DNA of 64,000 nucleotides from Spirochaetae bacterium HGW-Spirochaetae-1 (GTDB lineage Bacteria; Spirochaetota; UBA4802; UBA5550), in contig PGXY01000004.1 in NCBI GenBank assembly GCA_002839375.1, positions 492,028-556,027 on the forward strand. Direction: 5' to 3'. Made by a program: the position numbers and the translations under genes. A model generated the notes under the pieces. The model made no database searches. It had not been told where the DNA came from and worked only from the letters and a program-made list of their open reading frames with translations. Positions 26,780 to 36,347 of the stretch are shown here, piece by piece (positions within the stretch are counted from its first letter, which is position 1; each line of letters opens with the position of its first letter).

Positions 26780-27892
26780 TCAGAGGATATTCATTATTTT
26801 CTGTTCTATGCAAAAGCGTTCGGCGATATTCAGGGCCGAAGAATCTATCATGATTATCTCCTTCTGCAGGGAAAAAATATCCGATGCCCTGGAAAGGGAG
26901 AGTTCGTTATCGCCGTCTTTCATTTCCGAGCTCAGGCGGACCATGGTATCAAGGCCCTTCTTGCTGATTATGTTCAGGGTATCGTCGCTCATATTCAGTG
27001 AATTTTTCACCATGCCGATATCACCCCGTGATATCTCCTGATATCTGAGCCACTTCCCCAGGATATTCAGGTAATAGCTTACTCCCCGGGGCCCAATGGT
27101 CAGGACATGCCTTCCCAGGATCTGGGTGAGAAACATCAGCACGAGAAGTATCATCATGAAGACAATCAGTCCGTAGAGAAAATATTTAAGCGTATCTATG
27201 TCCTGAATTGGAATTATCAGAAAATGTATGATGTGGAAGAATCCGTACAGGATCGAGGCCATGAGGATGTAATGATAAAACCTGTACCGGCTTTTCCAGG
27301 AAAAGGTCGTTGCGGCCCCGTCAACGGTTACTTTGATGTCCAGGCCTTCAATCCCGCAGCTTTCTATCGTCGTCGTGCTTTTTTTCATACCGGCCCGAAT
27401 ACGGCTGTAAGGCTCATGATCCAGAAGAAGATCCACACCCATGAGGCTCTGGAGATCCCGGGCAAAGTTCATGGCCCCGTTCCTGTCATTGAAAAGGGCC
27501 AGCAGCACTGAAGCCCCCAGTTCGTTCATGAGATGGACCTCGAAGCCGGTGCTACCGGAGCCCATCTTTTTCTGTACGGTTATCCATGAATAATAGTCAA
27601 GGGGTATCCGGAGCGGTGTAATGGCTTTCAGTGATGAATCGAGAATGCCGATGAATCCCTTTTCCCCGTCGATGCTCATTTTATAATACCGTGAATTGAG
27701 AAGGGCGAAGAGCCCTGCGGCAGTGAAGAGTATCCCGAAGCTGAAAAGAATATGATCAACAGGATGGATTTTTCCCATGATGGTCAGGCCGCCCAGAAAC
27801 ATGAGACCGCCGATAATGGTAAATACGACCAGGGAGATGCGCGAGGATTTTATTTTGAGGCTGTTCCCCGAGAGTTCGATAGTTCCTTTCAT
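26780..27892 (-). CDS. Four-segment membrane protein of unknown function
   Basis: 370 residues. Two hydrophobic segments near residues 20-65 form a hairpin, a soluble region of about 140 residues follows, then two more segments near 210-260 and a soluble tail. The PH-like soluble segments (GTIELSGNSLKI at the start; RHVLTIGPRGVSYYLN later) suggest a bPH2-type envelope protein, but I do not recognise a named family. It is transcribed into ruvA. Confidence 0.6.
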   Translation of the reverse strand: MKGTIELSGNSLKIKSSRISLVVFTIIGGLMFLGGLTIMGKIHPVDHILFSFGILFTAAGLFALLNSRYYKMSIDGEKGFIGILDSSLKAITPLRIPLDYYSWITVQKKMGSGSTGFEVHLMNELGASVLLALFNDRNGAMNFARDLQSLMGVDLLLDHEPYSRIRAGMKKSTTTIESCGIEGLDIKVTVDGAATTFSWKSRYRFYHYILMASILYGFFHIIHFLIIPIQDIDTLKYFLYGLIVFMMILLVLMFLTQILGRHVLTIGPRGVSYYLNILGKWLRYQEISRGDIGMVKNSLNMSDDTLNIISKKGLDTMVRLSSEMKDGDNELSLSRASDIFSLQKEIIMIDSSALNIAERFCIEQKIMNIL

Positions 27893-27953
27893 CGTACACT
27901 ACCTCTACCTGTTTATTTGCTGAAAAAATACGACACTGTCGTTAATTAATTTT

Positions 27954-28229
27954 TTAATTACACAGCTGCCCGTCATGAATTAATGGAAACACTGTAATCA
28001 GTACAACACATCGGATGGGGTTTCTGTCAATTCTTTTACCGGTCCGGCGGTTTCTCGCAGCAAGCGGCAGGCGACGTCCATGTAGGGTGGGCGACTCTTC
28101 TTTTTTTTTGGCCGTATCGTTTTTACATTGCATTTCCTGATCAACGTTGATATTGTGGTTGCATTCTTCGATTACTTTTGCCGTATAATCTATCAGATCA
28201 TTCAGTAGGAATGATATTTTTTTAATCAT
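27954..28229 (-). CDS. Doubtful small ORF
   Basis: 91 codons in an otherwise gene-free stretch (27893-28496). The first 45 residues (MIKKISFLLNDLIDYTAKVIEE...) look protein-like, with a weak GGGA ribosome site. The remainder is Arg-rich and irregular, as if out of frame. It may be a decayed gene or chance. Confidence 0.2.
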   Translation of the reverse strand: MIKKISFLLNDLIDYTAKVIEECNHNINVDQEMQCKNDTAKKKEESPTLHGRRLPLAARNRRTGKRIDRNPIRCVVLITVFPLIHDGQLCN

Positions 28230-28496
28230 TATGTCCCAAGGGATTTTTTTTACTTGATCCTGAAGGGCTCCCTTTTTATCGTTTCGATTCCATTCGCTTT
28301 AAAAGCAGTGTGATAACACTTCAGGTTTATTAAAACATTTTTCCCGGATTACGTATGGTGTAATCTTTTGGGAAATTCCTTTAAAAAATATTTTTAATCC
28401 CTCCGGGGGGGATATCACAATCCTGTGTGTAGTGTGCTGTATCGGGCAGATACGGTCGTGTGAAAAGAGAAGAATCAATTAGTGTGGTGAGTGATA

Positions 28497-28649
28497 ATGG
28501 ACGAGCGTGATACATTCGCAGAGAGAATTGACAAGGTCAAAGAATTACAGGATAAGCTGATACAGATGCGGAAAATAAAGGAATCCCTTCTTCAGAACAA
28601 TACAAAAAAGTCAGATGAGACTATTCAATTTTTATTGAAGCGATTGTGA
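28497..28649 (+). CDS. Small helical protein (50 residues)
   Basis: ATG 28497 to TGA 28649. The product (MDERDTFAERIDKVKELQDK...) has a regular heptad-like pattern of Leu/Ile and charged residues over about 35 residues, then a short Lys-rich tail. A GGTGA stands 6 nt upstream. The composition is protein-like and unlike random sequence, but no family is recognised. The flanks 28230-28496 and 28650-28906 show nothing else. Confidence 0.45.
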   Translation: MDERDTFAERIDKVKELQDKLIQMRKIKESLLQNNTKKSDETIQFLLKRL

Positions 28650-28906
28650 TCATCTTACTATTATCTAACCGGCAGACTTTGCGCTTTTTCCTGCCGTAAC
28701 ACTTTCACCTGGAAATATCCGCCTATACCGGAACCGGCTGATTGCCTGTTTCCTGTACTGCAGGGGCGTTGCACCACAATGTGATTAATTACCTGCCTAA
28801 AGCACCCCGGACCCATAAAAAATCCCGTTTTTTTCTTTACTTTATTAATGTGCGTGGATACTATCCCTTACCTGGAGTATCCAGAAGATGGTGACGGGAC
28901 AATAGT

Positions 28907-29785
28907 ATGAAATTAAATAATGAAGCAAAAGTGGGCCTCATGATAACGGTGAGCTTTACCATCTTTATCATATTCGTGGCTCTTCTGGCAAAGATCAATG
29001 TATCGCAGTCCGGCTATCACCTGCGCCTCTATTTCGGGTTCCTGAACGGTCTCAGCATCAATTCCCCGGTTAAAATCGCCGGGGGTATAAAAATCGGTTT
29101 TGTGGAAGATATCAATCAGTCCGGCGAGAAAACCGAGGTGACCATTTGGGTTGACCGGAAATATAATCTTCTCAAGACCGCCAAGTTCGCCATTTTCACC
29201 ACAGGCCTCATCGGTGAAAAATACATTAACGTTTTTATCCCGCCCTCGGTCAATGTGGATGATTTTTACCAGGATGGCGACAAAATATACGCCATTGATC
29301 CTGCAAGCTTTGACCAGATGATGCTCACCTTCCAGAGCTTTCTCCAGGATGAAAGCGGCAGCGAGATGCTGGCTGAGATTTTTCAGAATTCGAAAAAATT
29401 CGTGGAAAACCTCAACAATATCACCGAGGAGAACCGCTCTGATATCCGCAAATCGGTCCTTGGTGCCAAGGGCACGATCATTCTCCTTTCGGCAAAGACC
29501 CAGATACTCATGGATCAACTCAACAAGCTGGCCACAAACATGGCATATCTTTCCGAAAAAAACAAGGAGGAAATCTCCATCAGCCTGCGCAATCTTTCGG
29601 AAACAACCAGTAACCTGAATAAGATCATCTTCCGCCTCGAGAAGGGACGCGGGACTCTCGGCAAGCTCCTGGTCGAGGAGGAAGTGTATGAAAACCTCAA
29701 GGATGCATCTATCTCGGCCAAGGACCTCTTCAGGAGTCTTAAGGACGATCCGTCGAAATTATTCTTCAAGCAAAAACAGAAGTAA
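28907..29785 (+). CDS. MCE/MlaD-domain lipid transport protein
   Basis: 292 residues. An N-terminal membrane anchor (residues about 8-27) leads into an MCE domain: LRLYFGFLNGLSINSPVKIAGGIKIGFVEDI, KYNLLKTAKFAIFTTGLIGEKYINVF. A long alpha-helical tail follows with the GRGTLGKLL motif common in these proteins. MCE proteins form hexameric substrate-binding rings of ABC lipid transporters between inner and outer membrane. The permease and ATPase genes are not adjacent here. The last base of its TAA is the first base of the radA ATG. Confidence 0.85.
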   Translation: MKLNNEAKVGLMITVSFTIFIIFVALLAKINVSQSGYHLRLYFGFLNGLSINSPVKIAGGIKIGFVEDINQSGEKTEVTIWVDRKYNLLKTAKFAIFTTGLIGEKYINVFIPPSVNVDDFYQDGDKIYAIDPASFDQMMLTFQSFLQDESGSEMLAEIFQNSKKFVENLNNITEENRSDIRKSVLGAKGTIILLSAKTQILMDQLNKLATNMAYLSEKNKEEISISLRNLSETTSNLNKIIFRLEKGRGTLGKLLVEEEVYENLKDASISAKDLFRSLKDDPSKLFFKQKQK

Positions 29786-31116
29786 TGGCTAAAAAAAAGG
29801 AGTATTATGTCTGTACGGCCTGCGGGGCCGACTCGGTTAAATGGCATGGAAGATGTCCTTCCTGCCAGGAATGGAATACCATGGTCGAAGTGGAAGCTTC
29901 CCGGCCTTCACATAAACATACAAAACCCGCGGCTGTCCCCCTGTCTTCCGTATCTATAGAAGGCGTGCAGCGTATTCAAACTGGTATCGGGGAGTTCAAC
30001 CTGGTCTGCGGAGGCGGCATCGTGCCCGGTTCCGTGATCCTCATGGGCGGCGAACCCGGCATCGGCAAATCCACCATGGCCCTCCAGGTGGCCCATTACC
30101 TCGATACCGTCTATGTCTCGGGCGAGGAATCGCCGGCGCAGCTGCGTCAGAGGGCGGAGCGTCTGGGTATTGATCTGGACAGGATAAAAATTTCCACGAA
30201 TACGGCAGTGGAGGATATTATCGCTCTGGCCGCGGCGGAAAAGCCGCAGTGTATCGTGGTGGATTCCATACAGACCATCTATTCCGGTGAAATACCGGGG
30301 GCAGCCGGGTCCGTGAGCCAGATTAGAGAATCGGCGTCGCGGCTTGTGGATATGGCCAAGCAGTCCGGCGTGCCGGTGATACTCGTGGGGCATATCACCA
30401 AGGACGGCGCCATTGCCGGCCCGAAACTGCTGGAACACCTGGTGGATACGGTGCTGTATTTCGAGGGTGATTTCTCCCGGGATTTCAGGATGCTCCGGGC
30501 CTTCAAAAACCGCTTCGGATCGGTCAACGAGGTGGGCCTTTTCCGCATGACCGCCTCGGGACTCCAGGAGGTGAAGGACAAGAACCGGGTCTTTCTGAAC
30601 AGCTTTTCATCGTCATCGCCGGGGAACGCCGTTTCGGCCGCCATTGAGGGCAGCAGAACCATTCTCTTCGAGGTACAGTCGCTCGTTACCTTTACCACCT
30701 TTTCAAATCCCCGGCGCATGTCCGACGGGTTAGACCAGAACCGCCTGATCATCATCAATGCCGTTCTGGAGAAACATGCCGGGCTGAAGCTGAATTCCTT
30801 TGATGTTTTTATAAACGTATCGGGAGGTTTCCGGATCAATGAAACGGCCGCAGATCTTGCCGTGGCTATGGCCATAGCCTCGAGTATGAAGGACCGGCCC
30901 GTGCCGGAAGGAACGGGATTTCTCGGCGAGATATCCCTGTCAGGGGACGTGAGGCCCGTATCACAGTGTTCCAGGAGAATGCAGGAATTCCGGGCCTCGG
31001 GCTTTCATACGGTCGTCGTATCGGAAAGCGACATGAAGGATGCCAGGAACGCCGGTTTTGAAGGCACCATTCACGGCGTTAAAAAAATCAGCGAAGCCAT
31101 AAATCTCCTTTTCTGA
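29785..31116 (+). CDS. radA: DNA repair protein RadA (Sms)
   Basis: 443 residues. The N-terminal zinc finger C..C..8-10..C..C (CTACGADSVKWHGRCPSC) is followed by a RecA-like ATPase with Walker A GGEPGIGKST and the RadA-specific KNRFGS motif (AFKNRFGSVNEVG). The C-terminal Lon-protease-like domain has lost catalytic residues, as in the family (VNVSGGFRINETAADLAVAMAIASS). RadA is a helicase that promotes branch migration in recombination. It overlaps the MCE gene by one base. Confidence 0.96.
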   Translation: MAKKKEYYVCTACGADSVKWHGRCPSCQEWNTMVEVEASRPSHKHTKPAAVPLSSVSIEGVQRIQTGIGEFNLVCGGGIVPGSVILMGGEPGIGKSTMALQVAHYLDTVYVSGEESPAQLRQRAERLGIDLDRIKISTNTAVEDIIALAAAEKPQCIVVDSIQTIYSGEIPGAAGSVSQIRESASRLVDMAKQSGVPVILVGHITKDGAIAGPKLLEHLVDTVLYFEGDFSRDFRMLRAFKNRFGSVNEVGLFRMTASGLQEVKDKNRVFLNSFSSSSPGNAVSAAIEGSRTILFEVQSLVTFTTFSNPRRMSDGLDQNRLIIINAVLEKHAGLKLNSFDVFINVSGGFRINETAADLAVAMAIASSMKDRPVPEGTGFLGEISLSGDVRPVSQCSRRMQEFRASGFHTVVVSESDMKDARNAGFEGTIHGVKKISEAINLLF

Positions 31117-31248
31117 CCGGCTGTTTCGGGCCCGGTGTATCCTTCTTTTCCCGCCGATTTTCCCATGAAGTATCAATAAAAACTTGCTGTGAAGGGGTAA
31201 ATCATAGTATTAATATATCAGGGGTATTTTCACCGCCGGACAGAGGAT

Positions 31249-31686
31249 ATGAGTTTTTTAATGATAGGATACAGGAATGACCCTCCCCACAGGCTGTTTT
31301 TCAGACAGCCCGACCCCGTGGACTATGCTTCTGTCGCAGATCAGCCCCACGAAAATACCGAGGAAAGGGATGAAGAGGAACATCTCCTCATCTGCCGTTA
31401 CTGCAGGAATATCATTACCTCGCCGAAGGAGAGAATTGAAATAGAGGGCAGAATGAGTATTGCATTTACCAATCCCGCGGGAATTGTATATCGTATCGGT
31501 TGTTTTTCATCGGCCCGGGGATGCGTGAGCTGCGGAGTTCCAACCGAGGAGTTTACCTGGTTTAAAGGCTACCGCTGGGACGTGGCCCTGTGCTCCGTCT
31601 GTATGAATCACCTGGGATGGCGCTATCAGGGGAAAGAGCGGCAATTTTTCGGACTGGTGCTCGATTATCTTATTGATAACCGGTAA
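31249..31686 (+). CDS. CULT-domain (cereblon-type) zinc protein
   Basis: 145 residues. After an acidic N-terminal tail of about 38 residues there is one CULT domain. Zinc ligands are the pairs CRYC (near 43-46) and CSVC (near 121-124). Between them are FTNPAGIVY, matching the cereblon F/VNPHG(Y)V block, and the segment TEEFTWFKGYRWDVALC, then HLGWRY. These align with the cereblon WF.GY.W..A.C..C..H.GW signature that forms the tri-tryptophan cage binding thalidomide and uridine. The Trp residues in WF, RW and GW are all present. Single-domain bacterial members are known (Magnetospirillum). There is no Lon or DDB1-binding part. The physiological ligand is unknown. Confidence 0.85.
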   Translation: MSFLMIGYRNDPPHRLFFRQPDPVDYASVADQPHENTEERDEEEHLLICRYCRNIITSPKERIEIEGRMSIAFTNPAGIVYRIGCFSSARGCVSCGVPTEEFTWFKGYRWDVALCSVCMNHLGWRYQGKERQFFGLVLDYLIDNR

Positions 31687-31696
31687 GGCCGTCGCA

Positions 31697-32626
31697 TCAC
31701 AGGTTATCCAGTATTTTTTTCATGGCCCCGGCATTGATCTCCTTTATTTCAACTACACGTGAATCATCACCGGCAGGCGACGGGGCTGCTGTTCCGTAAA
31801 GTGCAGTGCTCACCACATCAACCAGTTCTATGTTCCGCAGCGCTTCATCGTATCCCGTTGCCGGCGGAAAAATCCTCTGTGACATGAGAAAATCCATACT
31901 GTAGCTCCTGCTCATTTCATCGAAGCGACGGGTCTGCACGAGGATATTGAGCCATGTTTTTTTATTTTCATACAGGAGGCTGCGGAGGTCTGTGTCCTGT
32001 TCTTTTTCACTCATGATACGGAGCAGGAAATCAACGGCCTGCAGAAAGTCTCTGTCGCTGCAATGTACCGGTCCCGCAAGGTTCCGCACAAGATCGGTTA
32101 TGTGCCTTTCCTGATGAGGCGTGAGCAGGTACGGGGAGTTGCGGATGCGCATCCGTGCCTCCATGTATCGGGCTGCTTTCCCCGTATTATCAATGGGATG
32201 TGAAAGGGGGATGGGAGTTTTCCTTGTCAGGTTGAGATGGCGCATATAATGGTTTGATAAGGTGTCGCATAACGGAACATCGACGGTAATGGAGATATCG
32301 TCATCGGCCAGTGAAACGGCTACTGATTCCACGGAACGGGCAACCAGTTCCCGCACCTTTTCGGTTTCCTCTCGTGAAAGACCTGACGCCGGGATAAGGG
32401 GTTCCAGGAGGAGACGGATCGTATGATCCGGGAAAAACACCATTTCCGCCAGTCCCTGGCCGTAAGCATCATCGGCGCAGATGAGTTCCGCCGTTTCATG
32501 AAGATCGGCGACGCCGATAACGTTCCAGGCGAATTCAAGTATGTCGTCGCCGGTACGTATGCCCTTCCCGAGATGGACTATTATTTCATGTGCAATTGTA
32601 TTAATGATGTGCTCCCCGTTTATCAT
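31697..32626 (-). CDS. Conserved hypothetical protein
   Basis: 309 residues, soluble, with no signal or membrane segment. It is mostly helical, with a His/Asp-rich start (INTIAHEIIVHLGKGIRTGDD) and acidic stretches. I do not recognise a family. Codon use is like the neighbours. It is preceded on the same strand by the J-domain gene (66-nt gap) and converges on the CULT gene. Confidence 0.6.
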   Translation of the reverse strand: MINGEHIINTIAHEIIVHLGKGIRTGDDILEFAWNVIGVADLHETAELICADDAYGQGLAEMVFFPDHTIRLLLEPLIPASGLSREETEKVRELVARSVESVAVSLADDDISITVDVPLCDTLSNHYMRHLNLTRKTPIPLSHPIDNTGKAARYMEARMRIRNSPYLLTPHQERHITDLVRNLAGPVHCSDRDFLQAVDFLLRIMSEKEQDTDLRSLLYENKKTWLNILVQTRRFDEMSRSYSMDFLMSQRIFPPATGYDEALRNIELVDVVSTALYGTAAPSPAGDDSRVVEIKEINAGAMKKILDNL

Positions 32627-32692
32627 ACATTGTCCTGTAGTTGAATGGTAAAAGTTCCGGGGATTTGTCCATCAACCCGGCAGTAAAGAAAT

Positions 32693-33490
32693 TCACACCG
32701 CTGAATTATCGGGGAGACGGCTTATCCTGATACGTATGCCCCGGGCCCTGAACGAGGTAAAGCGGTCGGGCCTTATTTTCAGCAGGTCAACGTCGATTAC
32801 GGTGCCGCTTTCAGTATGGGGCGGGATTGATACCTCGAGATGGGACGTGGTGTGTATCCTTCCCATGCCGCGGCATACATGACACTGCGGGTTGCGGCCC
32901 GAACAGAGCGGGCATGTCATGCGTGACGGAAGTTCGATATAGGCGACGGCTCCCCGGCGGCCTTCCTCGGGTGTGACTAAGATTTCAATATCCTGCCCGA
33001 AATTTAGAAGAATATCCTTCCGTTTTATTCCCCGGGGCTTCAGGTTGGCCTTCAGCAGCTCATTCAGTGAAGCGGAATACTTGACCCTTCGCCGCGGAAT
33101 TACCAGGGTGGTGCTGTATCTGAGCTGCACGTTTTTAAAGAGATAGCGGTCATAGTCTTTCCTGGTTTCGGTGTCGGCCAGAACGCGGTATGCCCGGATA
33201 ATCAGGTCTATAAGATCTGTATTGTCGTTTGAATAATCATGGGAGATATCGGGATGATGCTGCTTTATGAGCGTCCGGAAAGCGTTCCTGATGGCATGGG
33301 GTTCAGCATTATAGGGAATTTCAAAAACCGAATAGTAATCGATGATGTTCCCTTCGTTATCGAGATATTCACTTTCCATGTCCTTATAATGGGTTTTCGG
33401 TGCATCTTTGTAAAGTAAATAATCAGGAGTTATATTGGACGAAGCTAATGCTCTCTGTTTGGCTCTGCTGGAGCGATACAGGAAAATCAT
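32693..33490 (-). CDS. J-domain protein with reduced DnaJ zinc-finger
   Basis: 265 residues. A J-domain lies around residues 51-118 (DYYSVFEIPYNAEPHAIRNAFRTLIKQHHPDISHD) with the essential HPD tripeptide that stimulates DnaK. It is followed by a DnaJ-like C-terminal region with only two Cys motifs, CPLCSGRNPQCHVCRGMGRI, instead of four. It is therefore a short DnaJ-related co-chaperone. The true start may be internal, because the first 40 residues lack similarity and no strong ribosome site precedes them. Confidence 0.8.
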   Translation of the reverse strand: MIFLYRSSRAKQRALASSNITPDYLLYKDAPKTHYKDMESEYLDNEGNIIDYYSVFEIPYNAEPHAIRNAFRTLIKQHHPDISHDYSNDNTDLIDLIIRAYRVLADTETRKDYDRYLFKNVQLRYSTTLVIPRRRVKYSASLNELLKANLKPRGIKRKDILLNFGQDIEILVTPEEGRRGAVAYIELPSRMTCPLCSGRNPQCHVCRGMGRIHTTSHLEVSIPPHTESGTVIDVDLLKIRPDRFTSFRARGIRIRISRLPDNSAV

Positions 33491-33556
33491 TGACTTCTAC
33501 CGCCCGGTATGGTTTTATTTCCTGGTAGAAATAGAACTGAAACCAGCAAGGGTGCC

Positions 33557-34033
33557 ATGAAAAAAATATTAATTATTTGCGGATTATGCTCTATTATAAT
33601 GTTGTCATCCCCGCTCTTCGCCGGGAACGGCACGATATATCTTTCCCGGGAAGCATCACTGGATCAGGTGAACCGGTGGACCATGCTGGGATCGGGTGGT
33701 ATTGCCGCCCTGGAAGCAACATCCCTGCTTATCGGCATGAATGTGTCGGGATCCGACTGGGCTACACCGGAAAACATGGGTATTGCCGCAACGGATATTC
33801 TCCTTGGTGGCGCTCTTATCTATAATTCTCTCGGGGTCAGCAATTACCATTCGTCGCCCGTATTTTATGCCATTGCCTCGCTTTTTGTGCTGAGCCATGC
33901 CTACCGGGAATGGGAATACCTTTCGGGTCAGAAAAATCCCTACTGTCTCAACAAGCCGCTCTTTATACTGAACTCTCTACAGATCGTGGCAGGAATGGGC
34001 ACTATCGGTATGAGCATCACCCTGGCTATATGA
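33557..34033 (+). CDS. Exported hydrophobic protein of unknown function
   Basis: 158 residues from ATG 33557 (AGGGTG upstream), which gives a signal peptide cleaved near LFA-GN. A longer frame from 33509 lacks this feature. Three further hydrophobic segments follow (around 43-60, 75-92, 100-115, and one at the C-terminus). It may be a small membrane protein. No family is recognised. Confidence 0.6.
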   Translation: MKKILIICGLCSIIMLSSPLFAGNGTIYLSREASLDQVNRWTMLGSGGIAALEATSLLIGMNVSGSDWATPENMGIAATDILLGGALIYNSLGVSNYHSSPVFYAIASLFVLSHAYREWEYLSGQKNPYCLNKPLFILNSLQIVAGMGTIGMSITLAI

Positions 34034-34170
34034 CAAATAAAAAAGAAGTATAATATTATACAATTGTGCTTGAAAAAAATGATCGTGAAAAACAGTGTCA
34101 ATCTGGTTCATGAAACATCAATGCTCCCGGGAATGGGAGAGTATGAATAGCAAGGGCCGGCGTAAGAAAA

Positions 34171-34243
34171 GGGGCTGTAGCTCAGCTGGGAGAGCGCCAG
34201 AATCGCACTCTGGAGGCCAGGGGTTCGATCCCCCTCAGCTCCA
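34171..34243 (+). tRNA. tRNA-Ala (anticodon CGC)
   Basis: 73 nt. The acceptor stem GGGGCTG/CAGCTCC has one G-T pair, the D arm is GCTC..GAGC, and the anticodon stem CCAGA/TCTGG encloses loop ATCGCAC with anticodon CGC. The T arm is GGGG(TTCGATC)CCCC and the discriminator base is A. CCA is not encoded. It reads GCG codons. Confidence 0.95.
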
Positions 34244-34305
34244 CATAATGAAGCATGAAAGAAAACCCCGCCGGTCATGCGGTGCATGCCGGCAGGATCA
34301 GGATT

Positions 34306-35406
34306 ATGTTACCTGAAGCGATTGCCCGATACATACTGGTTTTTGGCGGTTGTCTTTCACTGCTTTTTTCCCTTATACACGTTTTTATCCGCGGAAAACA
34401 GGTTGAGAACTATAACCTGTCATCGCTCCTTTTCATATTAACAATTCTGCAGTTTCAATTCGCCCTGATAATATCGGAAGGGGCACTGTCCTATCCCGGT
34501 CTTCTTTTCATGCATCTTACATTTTTGTTTCTTGCCATACCCCTGGCATACCGGGCTTATTTTTTTGTTGTTTTTCCCTCCAGCGATTTATCGGGAAGGA
34601 AATGGCTCATCTTTATCCCCGCATTCCTGGCAATGCCGCTGGACATGTATTATCTTGTGCAGAGCAATGCGGGAAAGCTGACCATGATAGAGTCCCTGCT
34701 TACGGGCCTCAATTCCCGTTCTCTCGTGGTGATAAGGATGATAACCGGGGCTGCATCGTTAGAGGTCCTGCTTCTCCTGGGGATGCTGTCTATGAGGATG
34801 ATACAAGAATACCGAAGGAGCAGGATGCCCATCACGGCCGTTAATGCGGTCTATGCCGTCATCACCCTGGCCGCTTCAGAAATGGTGCTCCTGGGATACC
34901 TGCTGAGCAGCATGGCGGCCGTGAAGTATGGGGCAGTGATCATCTCGCTTCTGCTCATCAGTTCTTATATTACCGGTGTGCGATATCCCAGCCTGATTCA
35001 GCTCGTGATCATCGAGGCGAAGAAGCAGTATCACCGCAAAAAACTTCTCACCGGCATTGACCCCGAGTCGCTTCTGTTCAACCTGGAACGTCTTATGAAA
35101 GAGGAAAAGCTGTACACAAGCGAAACACTTTCTTTGAAAGATCTGGCCGACATCCTTTCCATAACGCCCCATCAGCTGTCCCATCTTCTCAACAGCGAAC
35201 GGGATACCAACTTCAACACCTTCATCAATCAATACCGGATAGAAGAGGCGAAAAGGCTCCTGCTGGAAGAAGCGGGACGGTCAATCCTTACCATTGCCTA
35301 CGCCGTGGGATTCAATTCAAAATCCACTTTCTACGATGCCTTCTCACGTTTCACCGGCATCACGCCCAAACAATACAGGGAATCGCACGGTTCCTCTGCC
35401 CGGTAA
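34306..35406 (+). CDS. AraC-family regulator with N-terminal membrane sensor
   Basis: 366 residues from ATG 34306 (AGGA upstream). The first 230 residues contain about seven hydrophobic segments; the last 110 are an AraC DNA-binding domain with two helix-turn-helix units (LSLKDLADILSITPHQLSHLLN and SILTIAYAVGFNSKSTFYDAFSRFTGITPKQYRE). This 7TM-AraC layout suggests a membrane receptor that acts directly on DNA. It lies after tRNA-Ala and before the SDR operon, which is a possible target. Confidence 0.88.
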   Translation: MLPEAIARYILVFGGCLSLLFSLIHVFIRGKQVENYNLSSLLFILTILQFQFALIISEGALSYPGLLFMHLTFLFLAIPLAYRAYFFVVFPSSDLSGRKWLIFIPAFLAMPLDMYYLVQSNAGKLTMIESLLTGLNSRSLVVIRMITGAASLEVLLLLGMLSMRMIQEYRRSRMPITAVNAVYAVITLAASEMVLLGYLLSSMAAVKYGAVIISLLLISSYITGVRYPSLIQLVIIEAKKQYHRKKLLTGIDPESLLFNLERLMKEEKLYTSETLSLKDLADILSITPHQLSHLLNSERDTNFNTFINQYRIEEAKRLLLEEAGRSILTIAYAVGFNSKSTFYDAFSRFTGITPKQYRESHGSSAR

Positions 35407-35523
35407 CCTCCTCACGCTCGTAAAATAATGGGTCCGGGATTATAAATCCGGTCGAATTAAAAATTTAAATACGGCTATATCCCCTTATGCTATTTAAGAA
35501 TGAAAAAGGGGGTAACAGGAATT

Positions 35524-36336
35524 ATGAAGGATTTAAAAAACAAAAATGTTCTCATCACGGGAGCCGGGAGCGGTATCGGCAGGCTTATGGCCCGGGGTTT
35601 TGCCGCGGAAAAGGCCAACTGCGCCCTGGTTGACGTTAACGGGAAGGGGCTCGAGGAGACGGCGGCCCTTGCGGAAAAACAGGGCACCAGGATTAAAACA
35701 TATATCTGCGACATCTCCGACAAAAAAAAGGTGAGCTCCGTTGCGCAGGAGATCAGAAAGGATTTCGGCGGCGTTGATGTTTTGATCAATAACGCAGGCA
35801 CGATAACGGGGAAGAGTTTTCTGGATCTCAGTATCGAGGAAATGGAACGCACTATGGCCATCAACTACTGGGGGCATCTCTATTTCACCAAGGAATTCAT
35901 TCATGATATGGTTAAGCAGGGGAAGGGAAATATCGTCAATGTGGCCTCGTCGAGCGGGCTTCTGGGTATGCCCATACTCTCCGACTATGCCGCCAGTAAG
36001 TTTGCCGAGGTGGGGCTCTCTGAGGCGCTTCGTCGGGAAATGAAAAAATTCGGTCACCGGGGCGTGAAGATCACCTGTGTATGCCCCTATATTATTGACA
36101 CCGGCATGTTCAAGGGTTTCAAGCCCTTTCTTTTCAGCCCCTTCATCAAACCCGCAACGGCAGCTAAAAAAATCATCGGGGCCGTAAAGAAAGACAAGCC
36201 GTATGTCATGATGCCGCCTCACAGCATCTATACCATGATGGCCATGAGGCTTTTACCCACGGATATCTTCGATGCGCTGCTCAATGTTTTTGGTTCCGGA
36301 AGGGCCATGGATAATTTTACGGGACGATCAAATTAA
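35524..36336 (+). CDS. Short-chain dehydrogenase/reductase
   Basis: 270 residues from ATG 35524 (AGGA ribosome site). A classical SDR: nucleotide-binding TGAGSGIG, DVNG, NNAG, catalytic Ser in NVASSSGLLGM and YAASK. The C-terminal extension (KPATAAKKIIGAVKKDKPYVMMPPHSIYTMMAMRLLP) is typical of the human RDH10/17-beta-HSD11-like retinol or steroid group. Its real substrate is probably a hydrophobic alcohol. The next gene starts 11 nt later, so they form an operon. Confidence 0.87.
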   Translation: MKDLKNKNVLITGAGSGIGRLMARGFAAEKANCALVDVNGKGLEETAALAEKQGTRIKTYICDISDKKKVSSVAQEIRKDFGGVDVLINNAGTITGKSFLDLSIEEMERTMAINYWGHLYFTKEFIHDMVKQGKGNIVNVASSSGLLGMPILSDYAASKFAEVGLSEALRREMKKFGHRGVKITCVCPYIIDTGMFKGFKPFLFSPFIKPATAAKKIIGAVKKDKPYVMMPPHSIYTMMAMRLLPTDIFDALLNVFGSGRAMDNFTGRSN

Positions 36337-36347
36337 GGGAGGACACA

